Part shown: positions 11,982 through 23,385 of the stretch, in pieces
How the letters are laid out: each line of letters begins with the position of its first letter
Position numbering within the stretch: position 1 is the stretch's first letter
Origin: Conus ventricosus
Lineage: Eukaryota > Mollusca > Gastropoda > Neogastropoda > Conidae
Assembly: GCA_018398815.1 (NCBI GenBank)
Contig: CM031595.1
Location: forward strand, 134,211,504 to 134,275,503
Length of the DNA: 64,000 nt
Direction: 5' to 3'
Position numbers and translations under genes: made by a program
Notes under the pieces: generated by a model
Database searches by the model: none
Seen by the model: only the letters and a program-made list of their open reading frames with translations
What the model was told of the DNA's origin: nothing

Positions 11982-13029
11982 GTATGTATAACGGTGTTAG
12001 TTTGTATATGCTTAAACTACTTGTGCAGTTCATGTTAGGTAGGCACTCATGGCATGACTAGCAAGTTGTGTTAATGTGTAGAATAGGCGTCTGTTAAGCT
12101 CTGTCCATGGGTACCCTGTTTCGAAGCTTACCTCATTTATTTACTTATTTTTTCCTTGCTGCCACTGTCTTCATGGCTCAGAAGATATGGAATAGCCTAC
12201 ACACAGGGCTGCCACTTTGATTGGCCTGAAAGTGATTTGTATTAAGAACACAACAGCAAGAATCGTGGACTGAATCTTTTGTCTTATCACATCACACCCA
12301 ATTTGGAATCTAGTATTATGCAAAATATGCATGGATATATAGTGCAGTGGTTAAAAAAGAAAAAAAAATGATATGCTTCATTATTGTTAAGATTATTTTG
12401 AAAAAAGGAAGATGCTTTCAAACTGGTGTTTCTGACTAAAACAAATTTCTGATATAACATTTCTCATACTTACCAGACCATACGACAGCCCTTGTTCTAC
12501 ATGGAATGGAAGTGTTGCCACTAACAAGGGAAAAAGAAGAACAAAAATGAAAAAAAGAAAATAAGGAACTAAATAGTCTTTTCATGCCTTTTTCTTAAAC
12601 CAACTTGAATCCCTTGACTTATAGTCACATTTGATTGGTGGTTATTTCAGATCAGTCATTTGTACACTATCAGGTCTATATCAATGTCTTTTCAACCATT
12701 TTAAGAGAAAAAAAAGAAAGCGCCTGTAACAATGTGTGCAGCCAGGGAAGGGCGTTGATTTCAACCTAAGCAGAAATCTGCACTCCAAATTTCAGTCTCA
12801 GTTTTAGTCGATCAGCTGCACAACATGAAGTAAAAGACACCCCACGGCTTCTCTCATGTCATCCACCAATCATACTTAGACACCAAGTGTCCACCAGGAA
12901 GTTTTTCAGAATGCTATGAAATCTGCCCTGGACTCTTGTAATACACAACACCACAGTCTTCCAGTCTATTTTACCCAGTTGGCACGTCGCTGCTGCATCC
13001 TAAACGAGGCATTTGTTCTGCCTGTGCAG
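11982..13029. other. Intron 5 (E5-E6)
   Basis: About 1 kb of AT-rich unique-looking sequence. I see no gene, RNA or recognisable element. Confidence 0.6.
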
Positions 13030-13228
13030 TGGACTTTGTCCTGAAAGACCCCCGACAGCTGGAGGATGAAAAGAAGGAAAAGCCTCTCCCACACAGGGAG
13101 GAGATGGCCGTGGTGCCCAAACCTTGGAACCGGTCCTACCTGGCGGCGCTGGAGGCCACCGCCCAGTCTCTGCACAACACCAACCCCTGTATGATGCAGG
13201 TCCTCAACTTGTGGCACGTGTCCTTTAG
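13030..13228 (+). CDS. DNAH7: Dynein heavy chain exon E6
   Basis: Acceptor GTTCTGCCTGTGCAG, donor GTAAGA. It reads VDFVLKDPRQLEDEKKEK at the start and ends TNPCMMQVLNLWHVSFR. VDFVLKDP is a familiar motif of the DNAH3/7/12 tail. The exon is GC-rich compared with its introns, as are all true exons here. Phases 1 in and 2 out fit its neighbours. Confidence 0.9.
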
Positions 13229-13894
13229 GTAAGACCAGTTTTTGTGGATACCCATAGTTATGTGCCCTTTTTTGTTCACTGCAGTGTAATTGTGATGGTT
13301 TTTGTTGCTCTTTTCAAGCTCGTTCGATAATGATAGTTCTGCACCATTTTTTTTGTTCACTACAGTCTGACTGTTTGTGATGGTCAGTGAAAACAAACAA
13401 AACGATATTCTGTGTAGTGAAATGTTTAAAACTGATGAGTAACTTGGATGAAGAAGAAGAAAAAAATTGCAAAATGGCCCTATCTTAAAAAGTATCTTCA
13501 GCTGGTTTAAATAAAGGTGAATTCAATTTCAACCTGAATTACTACACAACAAGGTTGGATGAAAAAAGATACCTGTTCGTGAATATGCACACTGTAGAAT
13601 CCTGTTCATCCATGTTAAGACTTCCATTAAAGATTCAAATTTCAAGAGTCTTTGGAGATTGTTGTTAAGAGGTTTATGTCTATGGAAGATGCTTTGTTTC
13701 AACACATGTAAGATTTATTGAAGAAGAGGTATGATTGAAAAATATTGTTGGTATGCCTGACACAGATGTATTATAGCATTTAAAAAATTTTTTTTACGAT
13801 ATCTGAAGTGGACTGATGAAGAATCATAACAGAATATGTATTTTTGCAAATGGTGATATGTTTGATATTAGAATGCTGAATTTTGGTTTTTCAG
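13229..13894. other. Intron 6 (E6-E7)
   Basis: About 670 bases; nothing recognised apart from an imperfect local repeat of CACTGCAGTGTAATTGTGAT near 13278 and CACTACAGTCTGACTGTTTG near 13358. Confidence 0.6.
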
Positions 13895-14014
13895 AGGATT
13901 GAGATTCATTGATGTGGAGGAATTTCATAAACGTGAAGACTCCATGGAGCTGAAGACATTCCAGAACCTCTGCATGAGGCACATTGAGGCTGCCAAGGAG
14001 CGGCTGTTGAAAAA
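13895..14014 (+). CDS. DNAH7: Dynein heavy chain exon E7
   Basis: Acceptor GGTTTTTCAG, donor GTCAGT. It encodes RGLRFIDVEEFHKRE at the start and ends NLCMRHIEAAKERLLKK. It is part of the N-terminal tail region that contributes to subunit assembly on the axoneme. The following intron is filled by a complex CA/GACA microsatellite. Confidence 0.9.
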
Positions 14015-14143
14015 GTCAGTGAACAATATCATCTTTGATCTCTCGTTAAATTGATACAAATATGCATACAAATGCGCAAAAATGTACAGATACACTTGCA
14101 TGCATACATGCACATATGCACATGCTTTTGTATTGATTATGTG

Positions 14144-14566
14144 CACACACACACACACGCACACACACATGAACACACACATTCACATAGGCACACATGA
14201 ACATATGCATGCCTGCATCCACAAATGCATGCACACACACAGGTGTGCACAGACACACACACACACAGACACACATGCACGTACGCACGCATGCGCACGC
14301 ATACATGCATGCATGCATGCACATACACATGCACACACATTCACTCTGACAGACAGACAGACAGCGAGGCAATGACAGACAGACAGACAGACGCATGTGT
14401 GTGCGCGTACACACACACACATGCACGCATACACGCACGCCAAACTGACAGACAGACAGACAGCAGGACACACAGACACAAACAGAAACACAGATACATA
14501 TAGACACACAGAGACATACACAAACACACACACACATACCGACACACACACATACACACACATTTT

Positions 14567-14638
<72 letters not shown>
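14144..14638. repeat. Complex CA/GCA/GACA microsatellite
   Basis: Nearly 500 bases of CA with CATGCATG blocks (14298-14325) and four (GACA)n blocks (for example 14347-14365, 14376-14391, 14446-14464). It fills most of the E7-E8 intron, ending about 75 bases before E8. Confidence 0.97.
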
Positions 14639-14714
14639 GAGTAGGTGCAGTTTTTGGCCAGCGCCAGTACTACACTTTTTTAGCAGCGAATTTCCTCCCT
14701 CGATTGTCCGTCAG

Positions 14715-14898
14715 GTGGTTCCCGGAAGTGCAGACCATCTTCTACCAGGGCAACAAGCGGAAGCAGGTGCCCAGCAACCAGGAACAGGAGAAGCTGGAAT
14801 CATTCTTCAACTGTGCAGCTACACTGATGACAGACAACCTGCAACAGCTGACCCTGCTTTCCATCGATGACTACTCTGACCTTCTCTGCCAGCCTCCG
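14715..14898 (+). CDS. DNAH7: Dynein heavy chain exon E8
   Basis: Acceptor GATTGTCCGTCAG, donor GTGAGT. It reads WFPEVQTIFYQGNKRKQVPS, then continues to end SIDDYSDLLCQPP. It is open, in phase with E7 and E9, and typical of the DHC tail. Confidence 0.9.
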
Positions 14899-15610
14899 GT
14901 GAGTGTGGCCCTGTCACAAGGGAGTCGCCATACTGTGTGAAGCCAAAGTCAGCTTCCATTACAGTGGTTCCTATCATTCTTGTGAGATGTACTTTGGTCT
15001 GAGGTGGATTCCAAAGCTTTTTCGCGGATGTTCTCATTTTGTGATATGCTGTAGGTTGGCGTGCTTTGCGGAGTTTGTGTTACAAGCCAGTGACTGATGC
15101 TACTGGTCGACATAAAAGTACCAGATGAAAACTAGACAGACCTGCTTCATCTGCACCAGATGATCCATTCCAAACCTGATCAGTTTGTCCCCAGGCCACA
15201 TTCCACCTGGACACCAGGTTTTGTTAAAGTGGATTGTGTAGTTTTGGCCTTACTTTGTTGACATACAGACAAACCAACAAAGGCAGACGGAAACTTGACC
15301 TCCTTGGCAGAAACAAATTATTACTTCAGAATCATGTTTTTGGTAAACGCATACAATGGAGTATCATTTTTTTTTTTCTTTTAGGTGGGTGGATGGGTGG
15401 GAGTGATATAAGACAAGAAGATACAAGTGTCTGTCTGTCTCTCTTTTTCATTGTCTCTCTCAGTCTTTGTCTCTATCTCAGTCTGTCTCTCTCTCTCGGT
15501 TTCTCTGTGTTTTCCTTTTTTTCTGTTTTCTGTCTCTTCAAAACAAAAAGATGAATTAACTGATAAAGATCGCAAGCAGACATTGTCATATATGTGTTGA
15601 TTTGTTGCAG
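14899..15610. other. Intron 8 (E8-E9)
   Basis: About 700 bases with an imperfect (CT/TCTG)n tract at 15430-15500; otherwise nothing recognised. Confidence 0.6.
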
Positions 15611-15790
15611 AAATCAACACGAGCTTTTGAACATTCTGGCTTCATTCTGCGTCTGATTCTTGACGACAACCAGATCAAATTTGAGCCACCCTTTGACGAC
15701 TTTGAGCTGGTTCTGCTGAATGTCTATGATGTCATTGTCAAGGCTGCTGGAGTTGTGCCCAGAGTAGAAACCAAGCTGTATTCTGAGTGG
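15611..15790 (+). CDS. DNAH7: Dynein heavy chain exon E9
   Basis: Exactly 60 codons in phase 0, between TTTGTTGCAG and GTGAGT. It starts KSTRAFEHSGFILRLILDD and ends GVVPRVETKLYSEW. A (GT)n tract begins about 30 bases after the donor. Confidence 0.9.
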
Positions 15791-15820
15791 GTGAGTCATT
15801 TCCCACTCTATTCCTGCATT

Positions 15821-15822
<2 letters not shown>

Positions 15823-15875
<53 letters not shown>
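15823..15875. repeat. (GT)n microsatellite after E9
   Basis: Pure GT run about 30 bases downstream of the E9 donor. Confidence 0.97.
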
Positions 15876-15880
<5 letters not shown>

Positions 15881-16099
15881 GTCCAAAACAAAGTTTGAAT
15901 TTTTGTTTCGGTATCCAGAGACACATCAAGCATGAAAGAGTGGAGCCTGTTATCCCTGTTGTATTCATGAATAAAAACCAGCATGCTCATTAGTAACAGA
16001 AGGAAAATGTTTTTTTTTCTGTTTTGGTATTTTACCTTGTGTTCCCTCTCAGAGGCAAAATTATTAATGGCTCCGGGATCAATGTAAGTAAGTATCCCT

Positions 16100-16585
16100 C
16101 ATTGTGGGGACTACCATATTAATCCAGCAGCAGTCACCTGAGCTTGTTTTTGTGCTATCTCATCTTCCATGCACTTCAATGGCATTACTCCCACACAGCT
16201 CATTCCATCTTCATGTTCACAGCCATACCCTGGCTCATCCTGTCGCAGCTATGGAACTGGCAGTCCACACGGAGCAGTCAGCATTAAGTTTTCATGAGTC
16301 CACTGGACTTGGTTATACTGTAGACTTTGATGCAAATTCCTGATAGGCTTGGATTTGGAGAAGAAACCGCAAACAGTTTACCAAGAAAGAAGGGCATGAA
16401 GGATCACAGAGTTAGAGCCTTTTTGTGATATAATAATCAAAGAGGAAGATGAGACGATATTGAGTTCCACTTTGGTCTGAGACTACATGAACAGGGCTGT
16501 AATCTGTGCTTCTTTTTATAATGCATACCAATGTCAACCACGCCGGAGAGATGCAGACAGTCACAATGTGGGTTAAAAAAATTTG
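16100..16585 (-). mobile_element. SINE, old decayed copy 2 of the 6-kb family
   Basis: Collinear with the body of the SINE at 6035-6913 in the same orientation: GAGCAGTCAGCATTAAG versus GAGCAGTCAATGTCAAG, GGGCATGAAGGATCACAGA versus GGGCATGAAGGGCCTCAGA, and GGTCTGAGACTACATGA in both. Many CpGs of copy 1 are TG or CA here, as expected of an old methylated copy. The tRNA head and poly(A) end are not recognisable. Confidence 0.75.
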
Positions 16586-16889
16586 ACATGGCTCTAAAGT
16601 CATCATTATTGTGTTTTGGCCTGGGGTCTGATCACTGTCTGTCACCTGGCATGTGTAACAGGATAAAGGCCTTTTAAAATGTCCAATTCGTCAAGTTGCA
16701 CATTTAGACTTCTTCGGTCTTATCCAAGTGTGGTCTTGGACGGGGAGTTAGAGCAAGATAAGTTTGAGGACAGGTTCTTTGCCAGAATACAAATTGATAA
16801 TGTTGTCTGCCAAAGTTTTATTGTGTTGTTATTATTATGATCATTATTACCCTGTCCATCCTCACTATTGTCATTTGGTGTTGTTCCAG

Positions 16890-17048
16890 CATGGGAGCAA
16901 AGCCAAGGCATTCTTAAAGCCAGTCATTCTGGAGGAGATCCTGCAGAAGCACAAGGTCAAAGTGGCCAACATGGTGAAGAAGGAGAGTGTGGGACCCGTG
17001 GAGCACTGCAAGATCTATGACAAATACAACTTCCTCATCAGCAAACAG
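16890..17048 (+). CDS. DNAH7: Dynein heavy chain exon E10
   Basis: 53 codons, phase 0, between GTTGTTCCAG and the donor GTCAGT. It starts HGSKAKAFLKPVILEEIL and ends HCKIYDKYNFLISKQ. The donor runs straight into a (GT)n microsatellite, and the last roughly 40 exon bases plus donor reappear as degenerate tandem copies further into the intron. Confidence 0.9.
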
Positions 17049-17050
17049 GT

Positions 17051-17118
<68 letters not shown>
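17049..17118. repeat. (GT)n microsatellite starting at the E10 donor
   Basis: The donor GTCAGT is directly followed by an uninterrupted GT run, so the splice donor is the first unit of the microsatellite. Confidence 0.95.
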
Positions 17119-17123
<5 letters not shown>

Positions 17124-17665
17124 CAACATCTAGGAAAATGGTAAGTTCTTCCTCACCCAATAGGTCAGTATGTTTATGCACAGAACTACAAGATCTATCA
17201 CCAGTGCAACTTTCTCATCAGCAAACAGATCAATGTATATGTTTATTCAAAACTGCAACATCTAAGAAAATTATAACTTCTTCATCACCCAACAGGTCAA
17301 TGTGTATGCGCATAAAACTACATGACCTCAGACAAATACAACTTCCTCAACATCAAACAGGTTGCTATTTATGTGTGTTCAAAGTAAGATCAAGGACAAA
17401 TACAACTTCCTCATCAACAAATTTGTTGTGTATGTACATAACTACAAGATCTATGTAAAAAAATACAACTTCCTCATGAGCAGGCCAGTATGGATGTAAA
17501 AAACTGCAAAATCTTGGACAAGGACAACTTCCTTATTACCAAACAGGTCAGTATGTGTGTGCAAAACTGCAAAATCTAAGACAACCTATTCATCACCAGC
17601 CATGTCAGTCCATGATGAGATATTGAGGATGAGGATAACTTCTTCATCACCAAAGAGGTCCGCAA
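17119..17665 (+). repeat. Junction array at E10 donor, 60-65-bp units
   Basis: About nine degenerate copies of the last roughly 40 bases of E10 plus donor. Successive copies keep ACAAGATCTA, TACAACTTCCTCATCA and AAACAG|GTCAGT in part: for example at 17183-17248, 17314-17380, 17438-17490 and 17500-17562. At least two copies (near 17160 and 17547) retain a perfect AGGTCAGTATG donor. Confidence 0.85.
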
Positions 17666-18166
17666 ATAAGGGAGTGAATAATGTTTAATTGCCATGTAAT
17701 TTGCGTGTCACATTCCATCCCGAGGCTTTGTGAGATTTGTGGTTTGAATTCTGTAAAGGAGATGTAGAGATGTCATAAGTCAACATGGCAGCAGTTTTAC
17801 AAATCTTGAATTTAACAACAAAAAGTTAAAAAGAAAAAAATATTGAATATGCAAATGATTTAGTGGTAATTTCTAGTCAGTAAAATAAGTGATAGAGAAA
17901 GAGAGGTAGATGGCTGTGTGAAAAGAACAAGAAAATACTTTCACATGTTTCACCTACTTACCTTATTACCTAGCCATTCCTCCCACTCCCTTCCCCGCTC
18001 TCTGTGTCTCTCTATTTCTCTGTCTCTATCTGTCTGTCTGTCTGTCTGTCTCCATATCAACAACTCATAAAAAATATTTTGTTTCCATTAGCCTAGGCAG
18101 TAAATGTACTCTGAACAAGGCTTGGTGTTTGACAGTTGGATATGTGGAAGTCTTGATTGCTTACAG
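17666..18166. other. Rest of intron 10
   Basis: About 500 bases, AT-rich, with a (TCTG)n tract at 18030-18050. No gene seen. Confidence 0.6.
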
Positions 18167-18283
18167 GCTGACGGGGATGTTGACCAGTTCATTGGTGAGG
18201 ACACACATTCCTTTGATGAATATTGCAAAGAAGTGATGAAGTATCAACGCCTGGTGGATGAAATTTCCTACAACTCTGAGAAG
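18167..18283 (+). CDS. DNAH7: Dynein heavy chain exon E11
   Basis: 39 codons in phase 0 between TTGCTTACAG and GTACAT. It reads ADGDVDQFIGEDTHSFDEY at the start and ends RLVDEISYNSEK. It sits just before the conserved block RLGMFEVHCDELI in E12, as in DNAH7 relatives. Confidence 0.88.
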
Positions 18284-18779
18284 GTACATAGCACCCATGA
18301 TTTTATTCTCTGTTCACTTTTCCTGCATGTACACAGGGACAGCAACAATGGATTAGAGTTACTCTCTACAGCTCTGTCTGTGTGTCTGGTTAGCAGCAGA
18401 ATAAACCAGAAGCAATTGCCTGAATCTCTGTCAGATTTAATTGATAATGATACTAATGGAGACTTATGTAGCACACTTCCAAGAAAACTGGTCTAGGTGA
18501 CTTACGATAGTGATAATAAAAAGAATAATAATACATGCATGCAACACACACACAATTCTACTTTACACATTATGTCAAAGATACACATACACATACAAAC
18601 AATGTGCTCTATAAACTATGCATACAGAAACAGACAAAAAAGCACGCCTGAATACATATTTCTGTGCAATAACTTGTACAAAGATAGACAGACGCACACT
18701 ACTCAAATTCATCATACGTGTGCGTACTGTTTGAGTGGACATGCCACAAAGAGAAGAGGAAAGCTTAATTAAAGGCTAA

Positions 18780-19010
18780 ACTTTAAAAATGGAGGGAATT
18801 AGAGTGCTAGAAGTTGACAGGAAGTCTGTTCTGTGTTGCTGGGGCTTGGAAAAAAGATCTTTTTTCCCTAACGCTTAGTTCTGGTATGAAGTGGCCTGAG
18901 AAGTAGAGTATCAGAAGAAGAGCAGAGCTGGTAGGACAGATTATAGACTTGGGACAGATCAGAAAGATGTTCTGGTCCAGTGCCACTGACAGCAGAAAAA
19001 GTTAGAGGAG
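18780..19010. repeat. Degenerate dispersed repeat relic
   Basis: The layout (aggregate of GTTGCTGGGGCTTGG, GAAGTGGCCTGAGAAG and AGAGCAGAGCTG) resembles the block at 34.5-34.8 kb (CAAACAGTTTGGGTACC, GGAAGAACAGAGAG), a stretch of possible element origin. Weak similarity only; family not identified. Confidence 0.3.
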
Positions 19011-20420
19011 TTCATGTCCTCCATTATAATCTTCATTTTAATCCATGTCATGTACTAGAATCTCCAAGTGGATTGATATTATTCACAAGAATCTTCTTTT
19101 TTTAAAATTGAGGTCATCCACTGCAGTTCTCATTCTGATTGAAGTCATGTATTGTGATCTTCATCTTAATTGATGTTATTCACTATAATCTTCACTTTAA
19201 TTAATGTCATGCACTTTTATTTCATTGAAACAAATGTCTTCCACTATCAGTATAGCCTTAAGTTTAATTCATTTTATCCATTAAAGTAATGATTTAATTG
19301 ATGTCATCTACAAAGTCTTCATTTGAATCCTTGTCATCCACAGTAATGTTCATTATAATTCATGTCATCCATTATAATGTTCATTTTTTATCCATGGTAT
19401 CCTCTAAAATCTTTATTTTAATCCATATTATCCGCTATCATATTAATTTTAGTTGAAATTATTCATTGAAATCATCATTTTAACACTTTCAACCCTAGCA
19501 TGAGCAATGCCTGGGTCTGCTGAACAACACTTCTAACCTAGTCATCTAAACTCATTTCATCAATCTGTTTCAAAGCACACACATGCATGAACCTACCTAA
19601 AGGATGGTAACAATAGTGGTACTTTCTGCTCATTTGACATGCTTCAAGTTTACCATGGAATACACTTAAGTAGTGTGATTTTTCTGATTTTTTTCCCTTT
19701 TTTTTCAAGTCGATAAGGTCAAAAAACAGGGTCTGACTGCTGAACAGGTTCTCAGTGAGATCTCAATGAATTCTGGTCGTGATTTTGATCTAACATGTGG
19801 TGATTCAACTCCTGAGTCATCCGAATATTCTGAAATAGATGATCTAGAAGTATGGACATAGTTGATCATGTGATCAGCATCCTGACAGAGAAACCAGCCC
19901 ACAGCCTTCAACATCGTCAATTGTGCAGGGCAGCTCAAGGATGAAGGTTCCTACAAGGAGGGTTTCACAAATATTATCACACCTCCTTAAATATGCAAGC
20001 CATGAATATCAAATATGGAACTGTTAATAAAGAAAATTCAAGTGATCTGTTACAAATGGAAGTTTCAGTCTTGGGACAAAATATGTCTACTGCTAACATT
20101 TTAACAACAAAAATTATGTACACAAAAATCATAATGTTTGACTTGATCAATTCATCAAAAGTCAGAAAAAACATAATATTACAAAGAATTTTGCTGTGTT
20201 GCGGAATCTAATGGAATATCATGTGAGTTTGTTTGCCTGTCTGTTGACTGGTGTTTGAGATATTAAGTTCAGTGAAGTATCCTTCTGATTCTTGCAGATC
20301 TGCCTGAACCTGCCACGAAGAAAAGGCAGCTCAGGCTGTAATCTAGGAAGGATCAAAAGGGTTAATTGATGTCATTTGCTGAAATCTTCATTTTGATTTA
20401 TTTTATTCACTTTAATCTTC
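19010..20420. repeat. AT-rich minisatellite, about 31-35-bp units, interrupted
   Basis: Degenerate units around CACTATAATCTTCA and TTTTAATTGATGTCATC, roughly 14 copies at 19010-19480 and two or three more at 20362-20420. The array is cut by the piggyBac-like insertion, and the units on its two sides are clearly the same. Confidence 0.8.
19484..20361 (+). mobile_element. piggyBac-like insertion (TTAA-flanked), deleted copy
   Basis: 878 bp flanked by TTAA on both sides (19480-19483 and 20362-20365), with imperfect terminal inverted repeats: CACTTTCAACCCTAGC at the left, CCCTTTTGATCCTTCC as the complement of the right end. Inside, a readable stretch KQGLTAEQVLSEISMNSG, then ESSEYSEIDDLEVW, resembles the acidic N-terminus of piggyBac transposases, and LPEPATKKRQLRL near the right end resembles their basic C-terminal tail. 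The catalytic core is missing. Confidence 0.7.
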
Positions 20421-21999
20421 ATTTACCCTCTCCTGCCTTTGTCCCATCTCCCCTCCCCTTCGAAATGGCTGGTAGGTTTTGAAGTATACATTAAAGAAAA
20501 TGTTGAATTGTGGTTTGTGGCGTACATGACCATCTTCATCATTAACATGTAACAAGAACAAGGAAAATGTGGCTGTGCCAGTCTTGAATAAAAGTTACTC
20601 TGAGTTAGGTTTTCTTATGGGAGCAAGAGTTACCCTACTTGTTCATTGTTTATTGTTTACTGTTCCCTGCCTCATTTCAGTTTCAATTAAGGAAAATGTA
20701 TTTTGATCATGTGTTTGTTTGTCATATATGTTGAATGTTTAGAGAAAATGTGAAATCACCAATAACTTTATTTCTGACGGTAATTATGCTCACTTTTGTA
20801 ATTGCTATCGCAGTGAAATTTGATTTTAAAAAAAAGTAAATAACTTTGCTTGCTAAACTATGCGCAAGTCATTTTTTTCTGTAACAGTGTTTGGTGATTT
20901 TGTTTGTGGATGCTGTAGTCCCTGTCTTCTGCTGAATCTGATTACCTACTGTTTTTTTTTCTTGCTCCTACTTGAATACATTTTAATGATGAATGAAACT
21001 TCATTCTTTGATGTTTTTCCATGTGTTCAACCAGCACCTTCTCGTAAGTCTGGAGCATAAGCATGGTTTTGTTGACATTGAAAAACATTCTTATGCCATA
21101 CTCAAGTTTATACTGTTCTTTTTGTATTAGTTTTCTTTCAGCAAGTAGCATGCTTTCATTTTCATTGAATAGGTTTTCATGCCATAGTTCAAGATTTGTG
21201 TTCTTCTATTTCTTTTTTTTTTTGTATTTTGCAAAAAAAGATTGTGTGGTTAAGGTTAGATGACTGAGATTTTCTTGCTTTCTTCTGTTTTTTTTTTCCT
21301 AATAACTTTTTTTGAAAGTATGTGGTCAGTAGAATTACCATAACCACAGTTGTTTTTTTTTTTTTTCATTATTACTATGCTAACAAAGTTCTGAGACTGC
21401 TTGCACTGTAGCTTACATCTTTTACCTGCATATTTATGTTTACAACTGTATATTAGCTTGTACAATATTGCAGGGTTTTTTCCTCTGTCATTTGATTTCA
21501 TTTTACTGTCTCATATGGCAATTTAAAGGAACTAGATTGTTTAAATTTTTGTCCTTTATACTCAAAATTACCATCTATTTCTGTCACCTGCATGCTTAAA
21601 TCAGGTACTGGAGTTTTGTTTTCATGCATTTTTTCTTTAATTGAATAATTTTCAAACATGTTATAAGATAATGTGGTATTGTGTGTATGTACAGGACTCC
21701 CCATTCAGTATGTTTTTGTGTTATAAATGCAATGAATCTACTAAATATGTTCAGAAATTTCAGATGGAGTGTAGAAACATGCAACAAAATGTGTGCCTGT
21801 TTGTTTATCTTAGCATCACATCAGCATCACATGCATTCATTGACAGGTTGATGCAAGAGCTAGAAACTCAAACAAATCAGCAATGTTACATTTGAGATAC
21901 GCCCTTCTTAGTAGAATACAATGAACATCATTTTGATAAAAAATATTCCTTTACATGTGTTATTTGTATTGAATGCCATTATTTCAAATGAATTCACTC

Positions 22000-22150
22000 A
22001 TACACACACACACACACACTCACAGACACATATATGCACGCACACCCACCCACGCATGCACGGACACACACGCACGCATGCAAACGCACATGCACAAGCG
22101 CACACACACACACACACTTACACACTCACACACACACACACACACACAAA
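22000..22150. repeat. (CA)n microsatellite, interrupted
   Basis: CA-rich tract with CACGCATGCA interruptions. Confidence 0.9.
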
Positions 22151-22583
22151 GAATGACAAGTTTTGTTGACCTTTAAGATACAGGTACCCTAAACAAAAAC
22201 TTCCGATGGTTAAGCTATTCCCTGAAAACAAAAATATCAAGAGTACTGATGTATGTGTTTGTCTGTATATGCAGGCAAGCCTATGTGTGCATGCATGTTT
22301 GTTGCTTAGCAAAAATGCATGTTTCTCTTTTGTCTTACATCTTAGTTTTATGAAAAATTCTTTCATTTTTCATTTTTATATCTTGAGAGTTTAAAATCAT
22401 CATGAATTGTCTTGTTCCCTTCTAATTAGAATCTTCAGAATAAATGAAAATACACTTTAGCATATTTTCTTTTTTTTTCTATTGTAATTATATACTCTTG
22501 ATCCTTTTTCATCTATTTTTTTTTGTTTTTATGTTCTTCTGTCCATCTCTACTTTTGCTTCAAACATTGTGTATCTGAATTTG

Positions 22584-22684
22584 CAAGGGGGGAGGGGGGG
22601 GGGGGGGGGGGAGAGCTTGAGTGCATATGTGTGTATGTGTATGTGTAAGTACGTTGGTTGCATTCTTATTTTCATATGTGATAA

Positions 22685-22749
<65 letters not shown>

Positions 22750-22830
22750 TGAGAGTGAGTGAGTGACTCTGTGTGTGTGTGTGTGTATGTGTGTGTGTGT
22801 GTGTGAATAGGTCATTGCAAACATGCACAC

Positions 22831-22896
<66 letters not shown>

Positions 22897-22933
22897 TTGC
22901 AAACATGCACACACACATGGTGTGTGTGTGTGT

Positions 22934-22970
<37 letters not shown>
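22584..22970. repeat. G run followed by long (GT)n array
   Basis: A run of G at 22594-22611, then GT tracts at 22687-22748, 22772-22805, 22832-22893 and 22920-22970. The spacer ATTGCAAACATGCACAC occurs twice (22812 and 22896), so the GT blocks themselves are duplicated. Confidence 0.95.
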
Positions 22971-22971
<1 letters not shown>

Positions 22972-23084
22972 TGGTTGATTGCCTTTTTTTTTATATGATC
23001 ATTTCATGTGAGCATGTCAGGATGACTGCACATCAGCATATGAACATGAAGATTAATGGATGTACTCACACAAATACCCCCACA

Positions 23085-23162
23085 CACACATACACACACA
23101 CTACACACATACAACACGTACGCACACACACACACACGCATGCACGCACACACGTATGCATG

Positions 23163-23218
<56 letters not shown>
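23085..23218. repeat. (CA)n microsatellite before E12
   Basis: CA run ending about 38 bases before the E12 acceptor. Confidence 0.97.
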
Positions 23219-23221
<3 letters not shown>

Positions 23222-23256
23222 GACTCGTTCAATTGATGGAAAGATATGTTGTGCAG

Positions 23257-23385
23257 GTCCTGCGGCTGGGCATGTTTGAAGTGCACTGTGATGAGCTGAT
23301 CCGAGCCCTAGCCAAGCGTGCTGACAACCTGCGAAACAAACTGCTGCAGAAGATGTGCCGTGCCCATCAAGAAGAAAACAAGAAG
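23257..23385 (+). CDS. DNAH7: Dynein heavy chain exon E12 (3' end unresolved)
   Basis: Acceptor TTGTGCAG, preceded by a long (CA)n run. It encodes VLRLGMFEVHCDELIRALAK, then ADNLRNKLLQKM and HQEENKK, highly conserved in axonemal dyneins. The family continues with an LC-aspartate/glutamate block, found in E13, but no GT donor follows HQEENKK. The frame instead runs on to a stop at 23452, past an AATAAA at 23431. The true 3' end is therefore uncertain: a consensus error removing the donor, a non-canonical donor, or a truncated alternative end. Confidence 0.75.

Larger units (their letters stand above)
18284..23256. other. Intron 11 (E11-E12)
   Basis: About 5 kb. It has a dispersed-repeat relic at 18780-19010, a minisatellite at 19010-20420 split by a piggyBac-like element, AT-rich sequence with no recognised content from 20.4 to 21.9 kb, and large CA/GT arrays from 22.0 kb to the E12 acceptor. 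Confidence 0.7.

Noticed and set aside
14046..14870. Cys/Val- or His/Thr-repeat ORFs here and at 22.5-23.4, 43.2-43.7 and 47.8-48.1 kb
   Set aside because: Pure consequences of (GT)n/(CA)n microsatellites.
17124..17562. Extra exons encoding KYNFLI-like peptides
   Set aside because: Frames are broken and E10 joins E11 in phase 0 without them; they are decayed array units.
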